Assembly: GCF_003255815.1 (NCBI RefSeq)
Contig: NC_037668.1
Location: 65,639,878-65,703,877, forward strand
Reading direction: 5' to 3'
From: Theropithecus gelada
Lineage: Eukaryota > Chordata > Mammalia > Primates > Cercopithecidae
Length of the DNA: 64,000 bases
Each line of letters begins with the position of its first letter. Position 1 is the first letter of the stretch. Positions 1 to 51,984 of the stretch are shown in pieces. The translations under genes and the position numbers were made by a program. The notes under the pieces were generated by a model. That model worked only from the letters and a program-made list of their open reading frames with translations. It was not told the DNA's origin and made no database searches.

Positions 1-524
1 CTCCAGGCGGTAGCGCACAAGTCCCAGGAGGCGGCTCTGCCGGCTGTCCCCTTCACACAGCACACCTTGCACTGCCTGCGGCTCAGAGTCAAGGGAAGAC
101 AACCCAGAGGCGAGGCCGCTCCCCACCCAGGCTGTCCCACCTTCCTCCGTTCCCCTGTCCCCTAGATTCACTGTGTGGCCTTGGGCCAGTCACTCTCTAA
201 GCCTTCCTCATCTATGAAATGAGGATAATAATCCCCAACTTCATAGGGAGTTAGGAGGATGACTGCATATTTAAAGCATCTGGCGGAGAGTCCAGGACTC
301 AGTAAGTACTTAGTAAATACTGATTTCCTTCTCCCCTGATGGTTCAGAGAGGCAGGAGAGGGGATAGACGCCTCGACACCTTCCATTCCTCTTCCCAAGG
401 CCAGGGCAGGCTCAGGGCTGCAGTTAGCACAGGAAGGATATGATGACGCAGTATTCCCCCTCAGCCAGCGTCTCCTGGATCGCCACAGACTGGTCCATGC
501 TGGCTCCTGCTGAGTGCACACACC
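1..524 (-). CDS. INPP5B: INPP5B 5' coding exons (partial, N-terminus)
   Basis: Type II inositol polyphosphate 5-phosphatase, which removes the 5-phosphate from PI(4,5)P2 and related lipids on endosomal and Golgi membranes. Only the extreme N-terminus lies here. The exon at 442-524 has a good acceptor (CTCCCACAG, ending at 525), a 26-nt leader, an ATG at 498-496 and 19 codons (MDQSVAIQETLAEGEYCVI). The next exon runs from 75 to the window edge and reads AVQGVLCEGDSRQSRLLGL and onward, in frame. Together these match the start of human INPP5B as I know it, at the beginning of the N-terminal PH domain; the PH remainder, ASH, phosphatase and RhoGAP-like domains lie beyond position 1. The ATG was chosen because it is the first in the spliced frame and matches the known N-terminus. 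The intron between the two exons is unusual and listed separately. Confidence 0.9.
76..441 (-). other. INPP5B: U12-type (AT-AG) minor spliceosome intron of INPP5B
   Basis: Between codons I19 and A20 the minus strand has no usable GT donor. The exon ends GTCATC and is followed by ATATCCTTCC (441-432), the canonical U12-type donor. At the other end, TTCCCTTGAC (97-88) resembles the U12 branch-site consensus, with its A at 89, 13 nt before the acceptor CCGCAG ending at 76. The intron is 366 bp and contains an old MIR. The termini AT...AG are a recognised minority class among U12 introns. The protein frame across the junction supports this boundary. Confidence 0.8.
165..320 (+). repeat. MIR SINE fragment inside the INPP5B AT-AG intron
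   Basis: Contains the MIR core GTGTGGCCTTGGGCCAGTCA followed by a diverged TCCTCATCTATGAAATGAGG and a 3' part ending CTCAGTAAGTACTTAGTAAA. It is old and diverged, and sits wholly within the intron. Confidence 0.75.
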
Positions 525-1202
525 CTGTGGGAGGGGAGATGGGAGCCCCCTTTGGTCAACAAGTTACGCATGGGGTGATGGAGCTGCCTCAGAGGGGTGG
601 GATGCAGGAGGGAGGGGCCTTTGCGGAGGGAGACAGTACTGGGGAGGCCTGATCCTCCTCCTGCTCCTCCTCCTTCTCCTCCCTAGAATAGGCCTTTCAG
701 TTTTTAGGGTTAGGGGTCCAGTCCCTTTGCCCCTGCTGGGATCTACAGTTTGTTGTACTGCCTTTGTCTGGGAGGGCATCCAGTTGCTCTTGAGTGTGGT
801 CTATTCTACTTGTTGGAAGCGGGGTATGTGGATTGGAGAAGGGGACCTGGTCCCTTTGCTCCTAGGACAGGGCTCTGCCTGTCTTTTGGGGGCAGTTTTT
901 GTTCTGCTGGCACCTCTCTGGGAGGTGTCAGTGGTGTGTCCATGTGGGGTTCAGGGAACATCCCCTTACTGTCATTCAGGAGGGTCCCATTCCTCTTTCC
1001 TTGGAGACAGGAAGTGTCCCATTGCTGCTTGCCCTTCACCCCCGCCCCAGCAGGCCCATTGCATCAGCTGCAGGCCGGTGGCGGGGGGGGGGGGGTAGGG
1101 GGTGTCCCAGCCCTCAGCTTGCCCACTCCCTCCTGCCCAGCCCTGCCCTGGCTTTCCTACTCTGCTCCCACCCACAGCTCCCTGCCATTGCCACCTACCT
1201 AC
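525..1202 (-). other. INPP5B 5' UTR intron with low-complexity tracts
   Basis: No coding signal on either strand. Holds a C/T-rich CTCCTC tract at about 650-685 and a run of 13 G at 1083-1095. Inferred to be the intron between the untranslated first exon and the exon at 442-524. Confidence 0.5.
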
Positions 1203-1340
1203 CTCCTGAGCTGTCACCGCAGGGCACACAGGACTCCGCTGCCCCAGGTTCCGGGACAGTGACTACATTTCCCAACAGCCCCTGCGCCACTCGGTGGTCA
1301 GTCAGCCTGCAAGTCCCAGCATGCCCGAGTCAGTCGTGGG
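1203..1340 (-). promoter_or_regulatory. INPP5B: INPP5B probable untranslated exon 1 and promoter
   Basis: A strong minus-strand donor (CAGGAG then GTAGGTAGG) ends a candidate exon at 1203. Just upstream lie two pieces resembling the ZNF143/Staf promoter motif ACTACANNTCCCAGCATGC: ACTACATTTCCCAACA at 1262-1277 and TCCCAGCATGC at 1314-1324. No TATA box was seen. The distance to SF3A3 is in line with what I recall of the human locus. The exact transcription start is not determinable from sequence. Confidence 0.5.
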
Positions 1341-1664
1341 GTGGGGAGTCTCTCCATCCCCATTAACCCCTTAGGTCCTGGGGTACACTGGGCTCCCTAT
1401 TCCAGAAAGGTTTTCAAATGATTGCCCTCACTCCCATCCCCAGCCCTCTAGGTCATGGGGCCAAAGCTTCCTGCCCAGGAGGAAGATGGTCACATTTTAT
1501 CTTAGGGGAAGAATATAATGCATTTTTATTTCCTCCTTAGTTCCATCATCAGCTCTTCTCACTCCAGGGTAGACAGCCCGGACCTCTGCTGAAACTCTTT
1601 CCCTAAAATAACTACCCTCTCCTGGTTTAATGGAGGGAGAACCAGACTATGAAGAACCATTATG

Positions 1665-2015
1665 TCCGTTTTCCAGGTGGAGAAACTGAGCCTTGGAGAG
1701 GGTAAGCAGTTTGACATTAAGTCTTGTAGCTAGCAGGTGGCAACACTGGGACTCCACTGAAAGTCTAACTGCAACTCCTGGGCCATTTGTACCGCCACAC
1801 ACTGCCCTATTTCCTCCCTCAGCCCCACCTAGCCCTCCTGCCACACAGTGCTGTTTGAGGCTACTGGGTGTGAACGCACTTTATAAAGGGTATGACACTG
1901 TTCCTGTCTGACAATGTCCTTCCCCTGATCCACCTGGCTGTGTGACCTTGGCCAAGACCTTTCTTCCCTTGGGACTCAATTTCCCCATCTAAGATAAGGA
2001 GGTTACCCCAGATGG
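1665..2015. repeat. Two MIR fragments, opposite orientation
   Basis: 1665-1745 reads as reverse-complement MIR (GGAGAAACTGAGCCTTGGAG, then a CTAGCAGGTGGCAACACTGG tail). 1930-2015 reads forward (TGGCTGTGTGACCTTGGCCA, then CAATTTCCCCATCTAAGA). The surrounding 1341-2030 has no gene signal. Confidence 0.6.
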
Positions 2016-2033
2016 ACAAAAAGAGCCAGCACA

Positions 2034-2252
2034 GGGACTGGGCACAGTGGCTCATGCCTGTTATCCTGGCACTTTGGAAGGCCAAGGAGGGAGAATCGCT
2101 TGAGGCAGGGAGTTTGAGACCCCATCTCTAAAAAAAAATTTTTTTTAATTTAGCTGGGTATGGGGTGCATGCCTGTAGTCCCAGCTACTTGGGAGGCTAA
2201 GATGGGAGGATCACTTGAGCCCAGGAGTTCAAGGCTGCAGTGAGCTGTGATT
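2034..2252 (+). repeat. Old, 3'-truncated Alu
   Basis: CACAGTGGCTCATGCCTG start and a middle A-rich linker (AAAAAAAAATTTTTTTTAA). It breaks off after GCAGTGAGCTGTGATTG with no poly-A tail. Divergence suggests an AluJ-age element. Confidence 0.75.
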
Positions 2253-3148
2253 GCTCACCCAGCTCAGATAAGGATTCTCACTTGGCCTATTGGCCTTTTA
2301 ATTAGGCTGTAAACTCCCATTGGACAGGACTATGCCTTTTCATCAGTACACTAGCAGTTGCTGGCACACAGTTATCTATGGAGTTAGTGAATTCCTTACT
2401 GAAATATTTTAATAAATACACCTTCTCTCAAGCTTTGACCCAAACTGAAGGAATGGGCGTCGGCGCTGGGGAGTGGGTGACTGTTGTGACTTGTGAACGG
2501 TCTCCCCTCCTCTTTCCCCAAGTGAAGTGGCCGTCCTAATGACCAGTTCAACTTTGCATATGTAAACCCCTTCCAGAAACAGTCATTGCCTTCTTCTCAA
2601 TCCATTCCTTTTCCTGGAAACATCCACAGCACAAATGGAGCTCAAGTTTATTTGAATTCATTGTCAAAGGCATGTGGAGGATGAGGGGAAAGGGGATTGA
2701 CTCAGACCCTTACGATCAAGGGGTGGGTCACTGCAGGGAAGCAGAGGAACCCCAATTCCAGCCCTGCTCTTAGTGTCAAAGCCTGGGGAGGAGGGTCTGG
2801 GGAAAGTAGATGGGGCTGTGTGCTTTTTATGATGAAGAAACTGTCCCTGCAGGATTTTGGGGTCCTCCCACTGGGTGGGGGTCAGGCAGGAGGTTTTCTG
2901 TTTTTCCAGACAAACCCCATCCTCTCCTTGAGATTAGGGCTGAGGCCCTACCGCCTTGGAGGGTTCCGTGGTCAGGCCTAGGCCCTAGAAGGGGAGAAGT
3001 CAGGAGCCTTAAGCCCCAGAGCTGTGGGTTTGATAAAGCCCTTTTACTAAAGATGCAGCTACAGGAATCAGAGCTGGAGGGGGACCTGAAGGCTTGTAGG
3101 TCCTACAGGGTCTTCTTGGCTGCTGCTCCCAGATTCTGCTGGGCCCAG
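2253..3148. other. Intergenic stretch; lower part is probable 3' UTR of the minus-strand LU candidate gene
   Basis: No repeat or other gene recognised. An AATAAA on the minus strand lies at 2652-2647, about 500 nt after the stop codon of the candidate gene at 3149. Confidence 0.35.
2647..2652 (-). terminator. Candidate polyadenylation signal AATAAA for the LU-domain candidate gene
   Basis: TTTATT on the plus strand is AATAAA on the minus strand. It is the nearest such hexamer I saw downstream of the stop at 3149. Hexamers occur by chance, so this is only a positional inference. Confidence 0.35.
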
Positions 3149-5725
<2,577 letters not shown>

Positions 5726-5729
5726 TGCA

Positions 5730-5778
5730 GAGGCTGAGGCAGGTGGATCATGAGGTCAGGAGTTCAAGACCATAACCA
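5730..5778 (+). repeat. 49-bp orphan Alu fragment beside the lost start codon of the LU candidate
   Basis: GAGGCTGAGGCAGGTGGATC through GGAGTTCAAGACCAT is an internal slice of an Alu left monomer without head or tail. It abuts the GTG at 5725-5723 where an initiator ATG would be expected. Confidence 0.7.
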
Positions 5779-6933
5779 GCTCAAAGGTCATAGGTCAAAG
5801 AAAGGTCATGCAGCAGTTAAGTGGAAGAGGTCATGAACTTAGGGAAAAGTAGGGGCAGTCCTAGGGTCCAGCGGTAGTCATGGTCCAGGAAAGGCCAGGG
5901 TCCCTGGGCTGAGGACAGCTACCTCTGAGCAAAGCAGATCTGTGGCTACCATTGGCCACATACATCTTCAACTGAGGTGCTGCAGGAGCGAGCTAGAGAG
6001 AGGGAAGGACCAGTTCTGGGCGACTGAGGAAATCTACAAGCAAAATTTCCATTATTGTACTATGCAGATGAATAAACTGAGGCTGGGGAACTAGGGTGGG
6101 CGTGGGTCAACCTTTAGGGAGTAAGAGGTCTCAAGGGCTCAGCTGTCACTTCCTGCAAGTCATACTGTCAGAGTGACACTGAGGCAGGCACAAAGGGGCC
6201 TGCATTCTAGTAGCAGCCCCCCTGAGACTACATGTTGTCACTGGCATGTCAACGGCAGCATCCCAGCCTGAGGGGAGGCAGAACTGGAACAGGTGCAATG
6301 ACAGGAAATAGATATCCAGTGCCTCTGATCTGGCCTCATTTGCTGCCAATGTCAGAAGGTGCCCAGGGGTGGGAAGGTGGGGGTCATTGGCTTCCTCAGA
6401 ACCCAGGGCAGGGAAACCCTGGGCCACAGAGAGTCAAAAGTCCGGGCTCACTTTGTCCAAGTGTTCTTCAGGATTCAGACCCCAGCCTGTCTCTAAATGA
6501 GTGCTGAGCCAAATATGGGAGGTAGCTCTGAGACTTTGGGTTCCTAGATCTCAGACTCTGCCCCCTGCAACACTAAGGGATCAGACCTAGAAGGGTCTGC
6601 TAAGCCTGGGTTTAGGTTTTTCCATACAAGGTAGGAAACTGCTAGAGATGAGAGTGGGGCATTATTCCCATCTTCTTGCACAGCACTGGAAGCTGAGCAC
6701 AACCCAGACTCTACCATTCCCAACGCTAATGGGACATCTGTTTCCCTGCCCTCATGGATGTAATCCTCCATCAGCACTCAGACTTGTCTCTCAAGTGACA
6801 GCAGCCAGGGTGATGTGATACACAGGAGAGTGTGCAGCAAAGACTCCTGGGTTAGGCCCTTCTGATGGCGTCAGCCTCTCTATTGCCCATCCGTCCCCTA
6901 GACCAACAAACACTACACTTAAGAAACAGTTCT
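5779..6933. other. Intergenic, no gene recognised
   Basis: Unique-looking sequence without convincing coding exons on either strand. A short MIR-like remnant may sit near 6050-6100. Confidence 0.4.
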
Positions 6934-8652
<1,719 letters not shown>

Positions 8653-8711
8653 GCTGGGCACAGTGGCTCATGCCTGAAAACCCAGCACTTTGGGAGGCCG
8701 AGGCAGGTGGT
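8653..8711 (+). repeat. Short Alu head fragment
   Basis: GGCTGGGCACAGTGGCTCAT through GGAGGCCGAGGCAGGTGG, then stops abruptly. 8712-9460 contains nothing I recognise. Confidence 0.75.
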
Positions 8712-9464
8712 CAATTGAAATTCTCTTCTTCCTTTGGCTGACTCTATGGAGTCCAAACCTGAAGGAATCACCTCTGAGAATCAATTCTGATGTGGTTTGC
8801 CTGCACCTCAGGAAAGAGCTGTGCCCCTTGCAGCTGGATGGAGCTGGCCACATGGCTCTTCCTGCGTGCCCAGAGGCTGCTGCTGAGCTTCCTCACCTCT
8901 GGCTTCTGCCCCCACTGTCTCACCTCCACTTTAATTTTCAAGGTTTGATCTAGCTGTGCCTGGCACATGGAAGGCACTAAAAAAGCCCTGAATGAATGAA
9001 GGTAACAAATGAACAAGCCTTTGCTGTGACAGGTAAGCCCATTTCCCTCCAAGGCTGTTTTGGCACAGAGTTCCCATGCTGACTGCAGTTGCTGGGCAAG
9101 GGGATGGCAGGACTCCGTAGGACCTGGTCCCACTTCCTCTCCACACTGTAGAGGGAGAGCCCATTAACCCTGGAGTCCCAGGTAGCCTCAAGACAGGGCT
9201 TTGAGGACTCCAACAACTGGAAAGCAGCAGGTGCATTCCTTGGTAGCCCAATGCAGTCACTGTTCTGACGAGCGGTCTGAAGGGCCATCTTCTCCCCACA
9301 TTTTCCATTCCAAGGCTTTAACTCTCTTCTCAAATGGCAATGTCTCCTTGCACCTTGGGCCAGTTTCCACTAATCAGTGTTTCTAGTTGGCTCAATTAGG
9401 TTTAATTATTCACTCTGCTTCAGCTCAGGCCCTGGAGAGGCTGTCCAACTGGAGTCTTACTTAT

Positions 9465-10225
<761 letters not shown>

Positions 10226-10753
10226 GAGCTGGGATTTTAAAAAGTAGATATATTAGCCAGCCTGCCTCTACATGGGGTGAATGCGGCACTGGTCCTTGGC
10301 AGGTTTTTAGACAAATAAGATATAAATGTATAATATAAAGAAAAAGATTAACATTTTTTTTTTAAAAAGTAGATTTATTAAAAACAGGTGAAGATCTGAG
10401 TGTTGAGAGGCAAATGGGGTCTCTGGGGGATCCTGTCCTGCAGCAGGCCTTTCGGATGACTGTGCTTATAAGGCGGATCAGTGCCTTCCTGCTTGCCTTA
10501 GTTCTTTCCATTTCAGACACCACATTTGGATCCTGGAGCAGCTGCTTAACTACCCAACTCTACCATGGCTATCTGGGCTTGGAGAACATGCGAGTATTAG
10601 CTACTTTTACAGTCAAATAGGGATCTTGTAGAAGAAACAGGTAGACAGACCCACCAAAGTCTCTCATTCTGACCTAGCAAGCTGGTGAAGTCTCTGTCGG
10701 TCCTAGTTCCCTTGTATGTTGGGCTGCAGGCCCATTCCAATACAGCCCAACTC

Positions 10754-11012
10754 TTTTTTTTTTTTTTTTTTTTTTTGAGATGGGGCCTCACTATATTGCC
10801 TAGGCTGGTCTCAAACTCCTAGGTTCAAAGGATCTTCTAGCCTCAGCGTCGTGAGTAGCTAGGACTACAGTGTGTGCCACCATGCCTATTTTTTTTTTTT
10901 TTTTTTAAATGAGACAGGATCTCACTATGTTACCTAGGCTGGTCTTAAGCAACCCTCCTGCCTCAGCCTCCCAAGTAGCTGGGACTACAGGCACAAGCCA
11001 CTGCACCCAGCT
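10754..11012 (-). repeat. Two antisense Alu monomers (FLAM-like)
   Basis: Two short poly-T-headed units, 10754-10888 and 10889-11012. Each resembles a single left monomer (GGGCCTCACTATATTGCC; GGATCTCACTATGTTACC) rather than a full dimer. 10226-10753 before them is unassigned. Confidence 0.7.
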
Positions 11013-11336
11013 CCAACTCCTTTCTTTATGCAAATACAAAAGGCAAACCGTGGTGCCACACTTAGTCCTTAGTAGCAGCCCTGGCTTATCCTCCTAGTCT
11101 TTCCCTAGTATTTGCATCAATGGCTAAGCTGATGGCAGACCTCATCCTGGGGTAATACTCATTCAGGGAAGCAGCAACAAAGGAGGGTAGGGTAAGAGGT
11201 CAGGTCAGATTTGTAGCAAAACAGGTGGCCATTAAATCTCAGCTACTACTAAAGTTGGTGAGAAAGAGGTATGGAGGCCTTAAGACCTGAAGCACTGAGT
11301 TGGTCCATAACCCTGGGCTTTAGAACAAGGTGTGGT

Positions 11337-11342
11337 TTTATT
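11337..11342 (-). terminator. SF3A3: SF3A3 polyadenylation signal AATAAA
   Basis: TTTATT on the plus strand, 207 nt downstream of the SF3A3 stop at 11549. Cleavage is expected roughly 10-30 nt further, at about 11307-11327. A second TTTATT near 10373 could serve as a distal site. Confidence 0.6.
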
Positions 11343-11548
11343 TTCTGGCAGAATCTTTTAAAATATAAAACAGATAAAACACATCTCAACCCTGCAATCT
11401 GCCAGCATGTCTTGTTTCTACAAGATGCATGCTAGACCATGAGACTACATAGCAAAGGGTCTTTAAGAGGATTTGGTTGGGAGAAATAGAAAAAGCAGAT
11501 CTCAGGGAAGCCTGGGCTAGCCCAAAAGCTGAGCTACATCCCTGAACA

Positions 11549-44110
<32,562 letters not shown>

Positions 44111-44260
44111 CTTCCCTTAGCCGCAGCCTCCCAATTCAGACCACCTACACGGCCGGAAGCAACTCCTGCCGCCCGGCGCGCCTGAGTCCCCACGTTGCGC
44201 ATCCAGCTGCATCAAAGTTCCGCGAGTGCCGGAAGTGCCCGGGGACTTAGGAAAACATGA
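44111..44260 (-). promoter_or_regulatory. SF3A3: SF3A3 5' UTR and CpG-rich promoter
   Basis: GC-rich, CpG-containing sequence immediately upstream of the ATG at 44110. It has ETS-type sites CCGGAAG at 44153-44159 and CCGGAAGTG at 44229-44237 (plus-strand reading). TATA-less, as expected for a housekeeping gene. The exact start site is not determined. Confidence 0.65.
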
Positions 44261-44620
44261 GCACCACAAGGAAGGCCAGTCTATGTTATGGAGATGGCAA
44301 CAGTGCCACCTGCTGGTGGGAGGTGTGGTGGAGCGATGCCGAGAAGTTTGCAGATACCTCCAGGGGGCATAGGAAAACCCAAGAGCCCGAGGTTCAGCGG
44401 ACCGCTTCCTGGGGCTTGCTGGGGCCGGCTGGGCGGGCAGGTACACTGTGGGGACTGCGCGAGCAGTTGGAGTGCGGCTGGGAGATGGGAAACCGGAACT
44501 TGAGGACGCAGCTTTCAGCGTAAATTATGAGAACATTTTCTGCTTCTCTGGACTTCAGCACCTTTCTTAGTAAAATGGGAATAGTGGGGTTTTGCTGGTG
44601 GTGTTTTTAAAGAAATTCAT
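44261..44620. other. Upstream of SF3A3, no gene supported
   Basis: GC-rich shoulder of the promoter. Open frames here are short and resemble nothing known. Confidence 0.4.
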
Positions 44621-44624
44621 ATGT

Positions 44625-45307
<683 letters not shown>

Positions 45308-45399
45308 TTAAAAAAAAAAAAAAAAAAAAAGAAAAGATTGTGTCTATATATCTTCACTTGTAGGTAGAGAAATGCAAACATGTCCATGTGTTCACATGT

Positions 45400-46155
45400 T
45401 CACGGCGGCATTATTCATAATAGACAAAAACTGGATGCAACCCAAGAGTCTATTAACTGGCAAATGGATAAAGTGTGGTATATCTATACAGTACAATGGA
45501 ACATTATCCTGCAATAAATGAATACTACAATGATGAACCATGAAAGCATCATGCTAAGTGAAAGAAGCCAGATAGAAAAACATCAGTGTATGTTCAGATA
45601 AAATGTCCAGAACGGTGTTAAAAGAAAAACACTGGTGCTCACTATGGCAGCACATATACTAAAATTGGAACCATACAGAGATTAGCCTAGCCCCTGCGAA
45701 ACAAAAAAACCAAACCAAAAACACCGGTTACAGCTTGGCCTTTGCCTTATTTGAACACGGTTTGCATAGTTTGCCATTTGATTGGCCAAAACTCGGTGAT
45801 TGGCAAAGGGTAGGCTATGGTCTGTTTACAACTCCATTTAGGTTATAGTTCACCATATACAGAGAAACCTTTAGGCTAAATTAAAAATATGTAAGGAGGC
45901 AGCTTTAGGCTAAACTTGATTTAACAAAGGCAAATCTATGGAGGCAGAAAGTATATGAGTGGTTGCTTGTGACCGGCGGAGAGATTGGAAGTGATTACAA
46001 ATGCGCACAAGGAATCCATTTTGGACAGATAGCAATGTTCTAAAATTGGATTGAATACAGTTGCATAACTCTATTCATTTTACTAAAATTAATTGCACTG
46101 TACTGTTAAAATGGGTGAATTTTATGGTATATAAATTATACTTCAATAAAACTGT
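45400..46155 (+). mobile_element. Old L1M 3' end, split by an insertion
   Basis: Left half 45400-45616 (GGCGGCATTATTCATAATAG ... GTGAAAGAAGCCAGAT ... AAATGTCCAGAA). Right half 45937-46155 (GGCAAATCTATGGAGGCAG ... GGTATATAAATTATACTTCA). The consensus order is contiguous across 45617-45936, so that block is inserted. Confidence 0.75.
45635..45700 (+). pseudogene. Truncated U6 snRNA retropseudogene
   Basis: GTGCTCACTATGGCAGCACA then TATACTAAAATTGGAACCAT and a shortened AGAGATTAGCCTAGCCCCTG CG match the first about 70 nt of U6 with substitutions and small deletions. It ends in an A-rich stretch without the U6 3' half. AAAAACAC flanks both sides (45623-45632 region and about 45717-45724), suggesting a short target duplication. 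Confidence 0.85.
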
Positions 46156-46504
46156 TAAAAACTCTATATGAACTCACATGGAGAGATGGCCACACAAACT
46201 GAAAAAAGCTAGATGCACAAGTGTGTATAAAAATAGATGTGCAAAGAGATTATTTCTGTAAGGATATCCAAGTAACAGTAAACAGTGGTTGTTCCTGAGC
46301 AGACAGCCTTGGAGATCTGATATGGGAGATTTTACTTTGTATATACCCCAAGCACAGCATGAAAAGTTATTTTTAAACACACTTTTTCAATTTAAAAATT
46401 AATTTAAAACTGAAAATACATATGTGCACATTTATCTTTAACAAAAAAGAATGAGGACATAATACATCACATTATTAGTAATTTACCTATTGTTCACTTT
46501 TTTC

Positions 46505-48365
<1,861 letters not shown>

Positions 48366-48732
48366 AATATAAAATTGAAATAACGACCTGTGTTCTGCCC
48401 ACTCATGGGGGTGTTATGAGGATCTTATTTGTATATCGGAAATTTAAGCAGGACTGCCAAGCTTAGGGAAAGGAACCAGTCACAATGCATCTGGGGCTTT
48501 TCCTGGGACATTAGGAAAGAGGTAAAGTAGAAATCTCCATTCAGGGAGTGTGGTGACTCAGCAAATATTTTTTGTTTTGTTTTGTTTTTTGGGGGTATAA
48601 ACTTCGGTATTTCTTCAATGAGAGATGCCATCAAATGTAAACTTAGTATTATTTTATGCTTTACTAAGGAAGAGAGAAAAAATTGTCAATTAAACAATGA
48701 CACATCTTTGATTATACGTCTGGGTTTCTTCT

Positions 48733-49015
48733 TTTTTTAAGATGGAGTTTTGCTGTTGTCCCCCAGGATGGAGTGCAGTGGCGCGATCTTGGCTCACTGC
48801 AACTTCCACCTCCGGATTCAAGTAATTCTCCTGCCTCAACCTCTGGAGTAGCTGGGATTACAGGTGCCCACCACCACACCCAGCTAATTTTTGTATTTTT
48901 AGAAGAGGTGGGGCTTCATCATGTTATCCAGGTTGGTCTCAAACTCCTGACCTCAGGTGATCCACCCGCCTCGGCCCCCCAAAGTGCTGGGAGGCGTGAG
49001 CCGCTGCGCCTGGCC
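48733..49015 (-). repeat. Antisense Alu with small deletions
   Basis: TTTTTTTAAGATGGAGTTTT to GTGAGCCGCTGCGCCTGGCC. GGGAGGCGTGAGCC lacks the normal ATTACAG. Confidence 0.85.
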
Positions 49016-49079
49016 TTGATTATATGTCTGGGTTTCTAAGATGTTAAGTCTGAAAAATGTTTGTATTGAAATAAATCAA

Positions 49080-50015
<936 letters not shown>

Positions 50016-50099
50016 AAACCGTAAGCCTATATGGTAATTATTAAGTATAAACACACGTGGTAGGCATTCATGAAGGTTTCCTGAAAATGTCGGGGAGGG

Positions 50100-50676
<577 letters not shown>

Positions 50677-50729
50677 GAAAAAGGAAAATGTCAACCACGG
50701 CTTCAGAAAGCGATTGGAGCCCAGGATCT

Positions 50730-50845
50730 ACCAGTGACTACCTATGTGACTTGGGGCAGCTGACTGCGCGCGTCTCCACCTCTGTGTAATGGCAGTAATA
50801 ATGCCCGCCCACAGGATTTCGGGGAGGATTTAATACGCGATACAT
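50730..50845 (+). repeat. MIR SINE fragment
   Basis: CCTATGTGACTTGGGGCAGC, then TCTGTGTAATGGCAGTAATA and GGGGAGGATTTAATACG give the MIR order. Confidence 0.65.
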
Positions 50846-51300
50846 ACAATCTCGCGGTTTCCGCTGGGCCGGAGGGGCCCCCCTACTCCAGGGCGCCGAG
50901 GGTCCGCCTGCCCAGGGCCGGGCCCCGCCGCAGGCAGCTGTGGGCGCCACTGTGTGCGCGTACCTGCCCGGAGAGCCGGACCGCCAGGCCCTGACCGCGG
51001 ACGCCAGGGTCTGGCACAAGGGGCATCGGACGCCAGGCGAGGGGAGCGTCGCCCCGCCCATCTCCTCACTTTGGGGGACAGCCCCCCTCGCTCATTCCCG
51101 CCTCCACCCTTGACTTGAATCACTGTTGGGGGGGGTGGGAGGGGGTGGGACGGGGCGTGACCCATTCATGCCGGGAATCGGATCCAGATGTTCCTGCGGC
51201 GTGTGCAGCTGCATCCTTGCCTTTTTTGGCAAAAAACGTGCGGTCGCGAGCGGATCCCGGGCCGCCCTCGTTAATCCTTGGGAAGAGGGGGAAGGGGGCT
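50846..51300. promoter_or_regulatory. GC- and CpG-rich patch 3' of FHL3
   Basis: Many CpG dinucleotides (GACCGCGGACGCCAGG, GAGGGGAGCGTCGCCCCGCC) away from either gene start. No open reading frame resembles a known protein. Its function is unknown and an orphan CpG island is one reading. Confidence 0.35.
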
Positions 51301-51662
51301 GAGAGGGTCTAGGCCCAGACTGGGGATCGGAACCTGGTCCTTGCTCTGCGGGCTTTGGGAAGGGCTGTTGGCGGAGGGGACTATTGGTACCAGCCAATTA
51401 AGGCACCCCACCGCCACCCTCGCTTTCGTCTGGAACCTCCCCCAAACCCCTCCCTTCCCTGCATGGAGGAAAAAGCCCTCTGCCAGCAGGGAGGCAGGCC
51501 GAGCTCCAGAGGGACGGTAGCCGTGGCGGGGATCCCCTTCAAGGGGAGAGACTTCTCACCCCGTGGCCCGGCCCCCCTCCACCCCGCCCTGCAAGGACGA
51601 GGTCTAGAAGAGATTCTGAGCCTCCCAGTCTGCAAAAACCCTTCCTTCCCCTTTATACCCTG

Positions 51663-51684
51663 CACACACACACACACACACACA
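51663..51684. repeat. (CA)n microsatellite
   Basis: About 11 CA units just beyond the FHL3 poly-A site. Confidence 0.9.
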
Positions 51685-51720
51685 GAGGCACACACGGAGG
51701 CCCCTGCTTCCTCACACCGC

Positions 51721-51726
51721 TTTATT
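51721..51726 (-). terminator. FHL3: FHL3 polyadenylation signal AATAAA
   Basis: TTTATT on the plus strand, about 620 nt after the FHL3 stop. Cleavage is expected near 51695-51711. Confidence 0.7.
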
Positions 51727-51984
51727 GCAGAATCTGGAAGGGGGGTGAGCCAATCTCACCCCTCTGCCCATCTATGGGCAAAATGGAGCTGAAATAAAAT
51801 GAGAAGACACTCGGTGGCCACCAGCTGGGCAGCACCCTGTACCCTAGGGCCCCCTCATCAGTGGGCCCCTGATTGCTGTCCCCACAGCCTCTGCCCCGGG
51901 GGATGGGGTGGGGCAGGTCAAGCTTGAGAACAGTCCACTTTTGAGGACTTCTCAGGCACCCATAGGAGACCTAAAACCTATAAA

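Noticed and set aside
1083..1095. Run of 13 G as a functional G-quadruplex
   Set aside because: Single homopolymer without the four separated G-tracts or conservation evidence; possibly a length-variable artefact.
6146..6427. Minus-strand frame with CLPQCHSDSMTC, considered as an extra exon of the LU candidate
   Set aside because: No acceptor/donor pair and no match to the repeated module.
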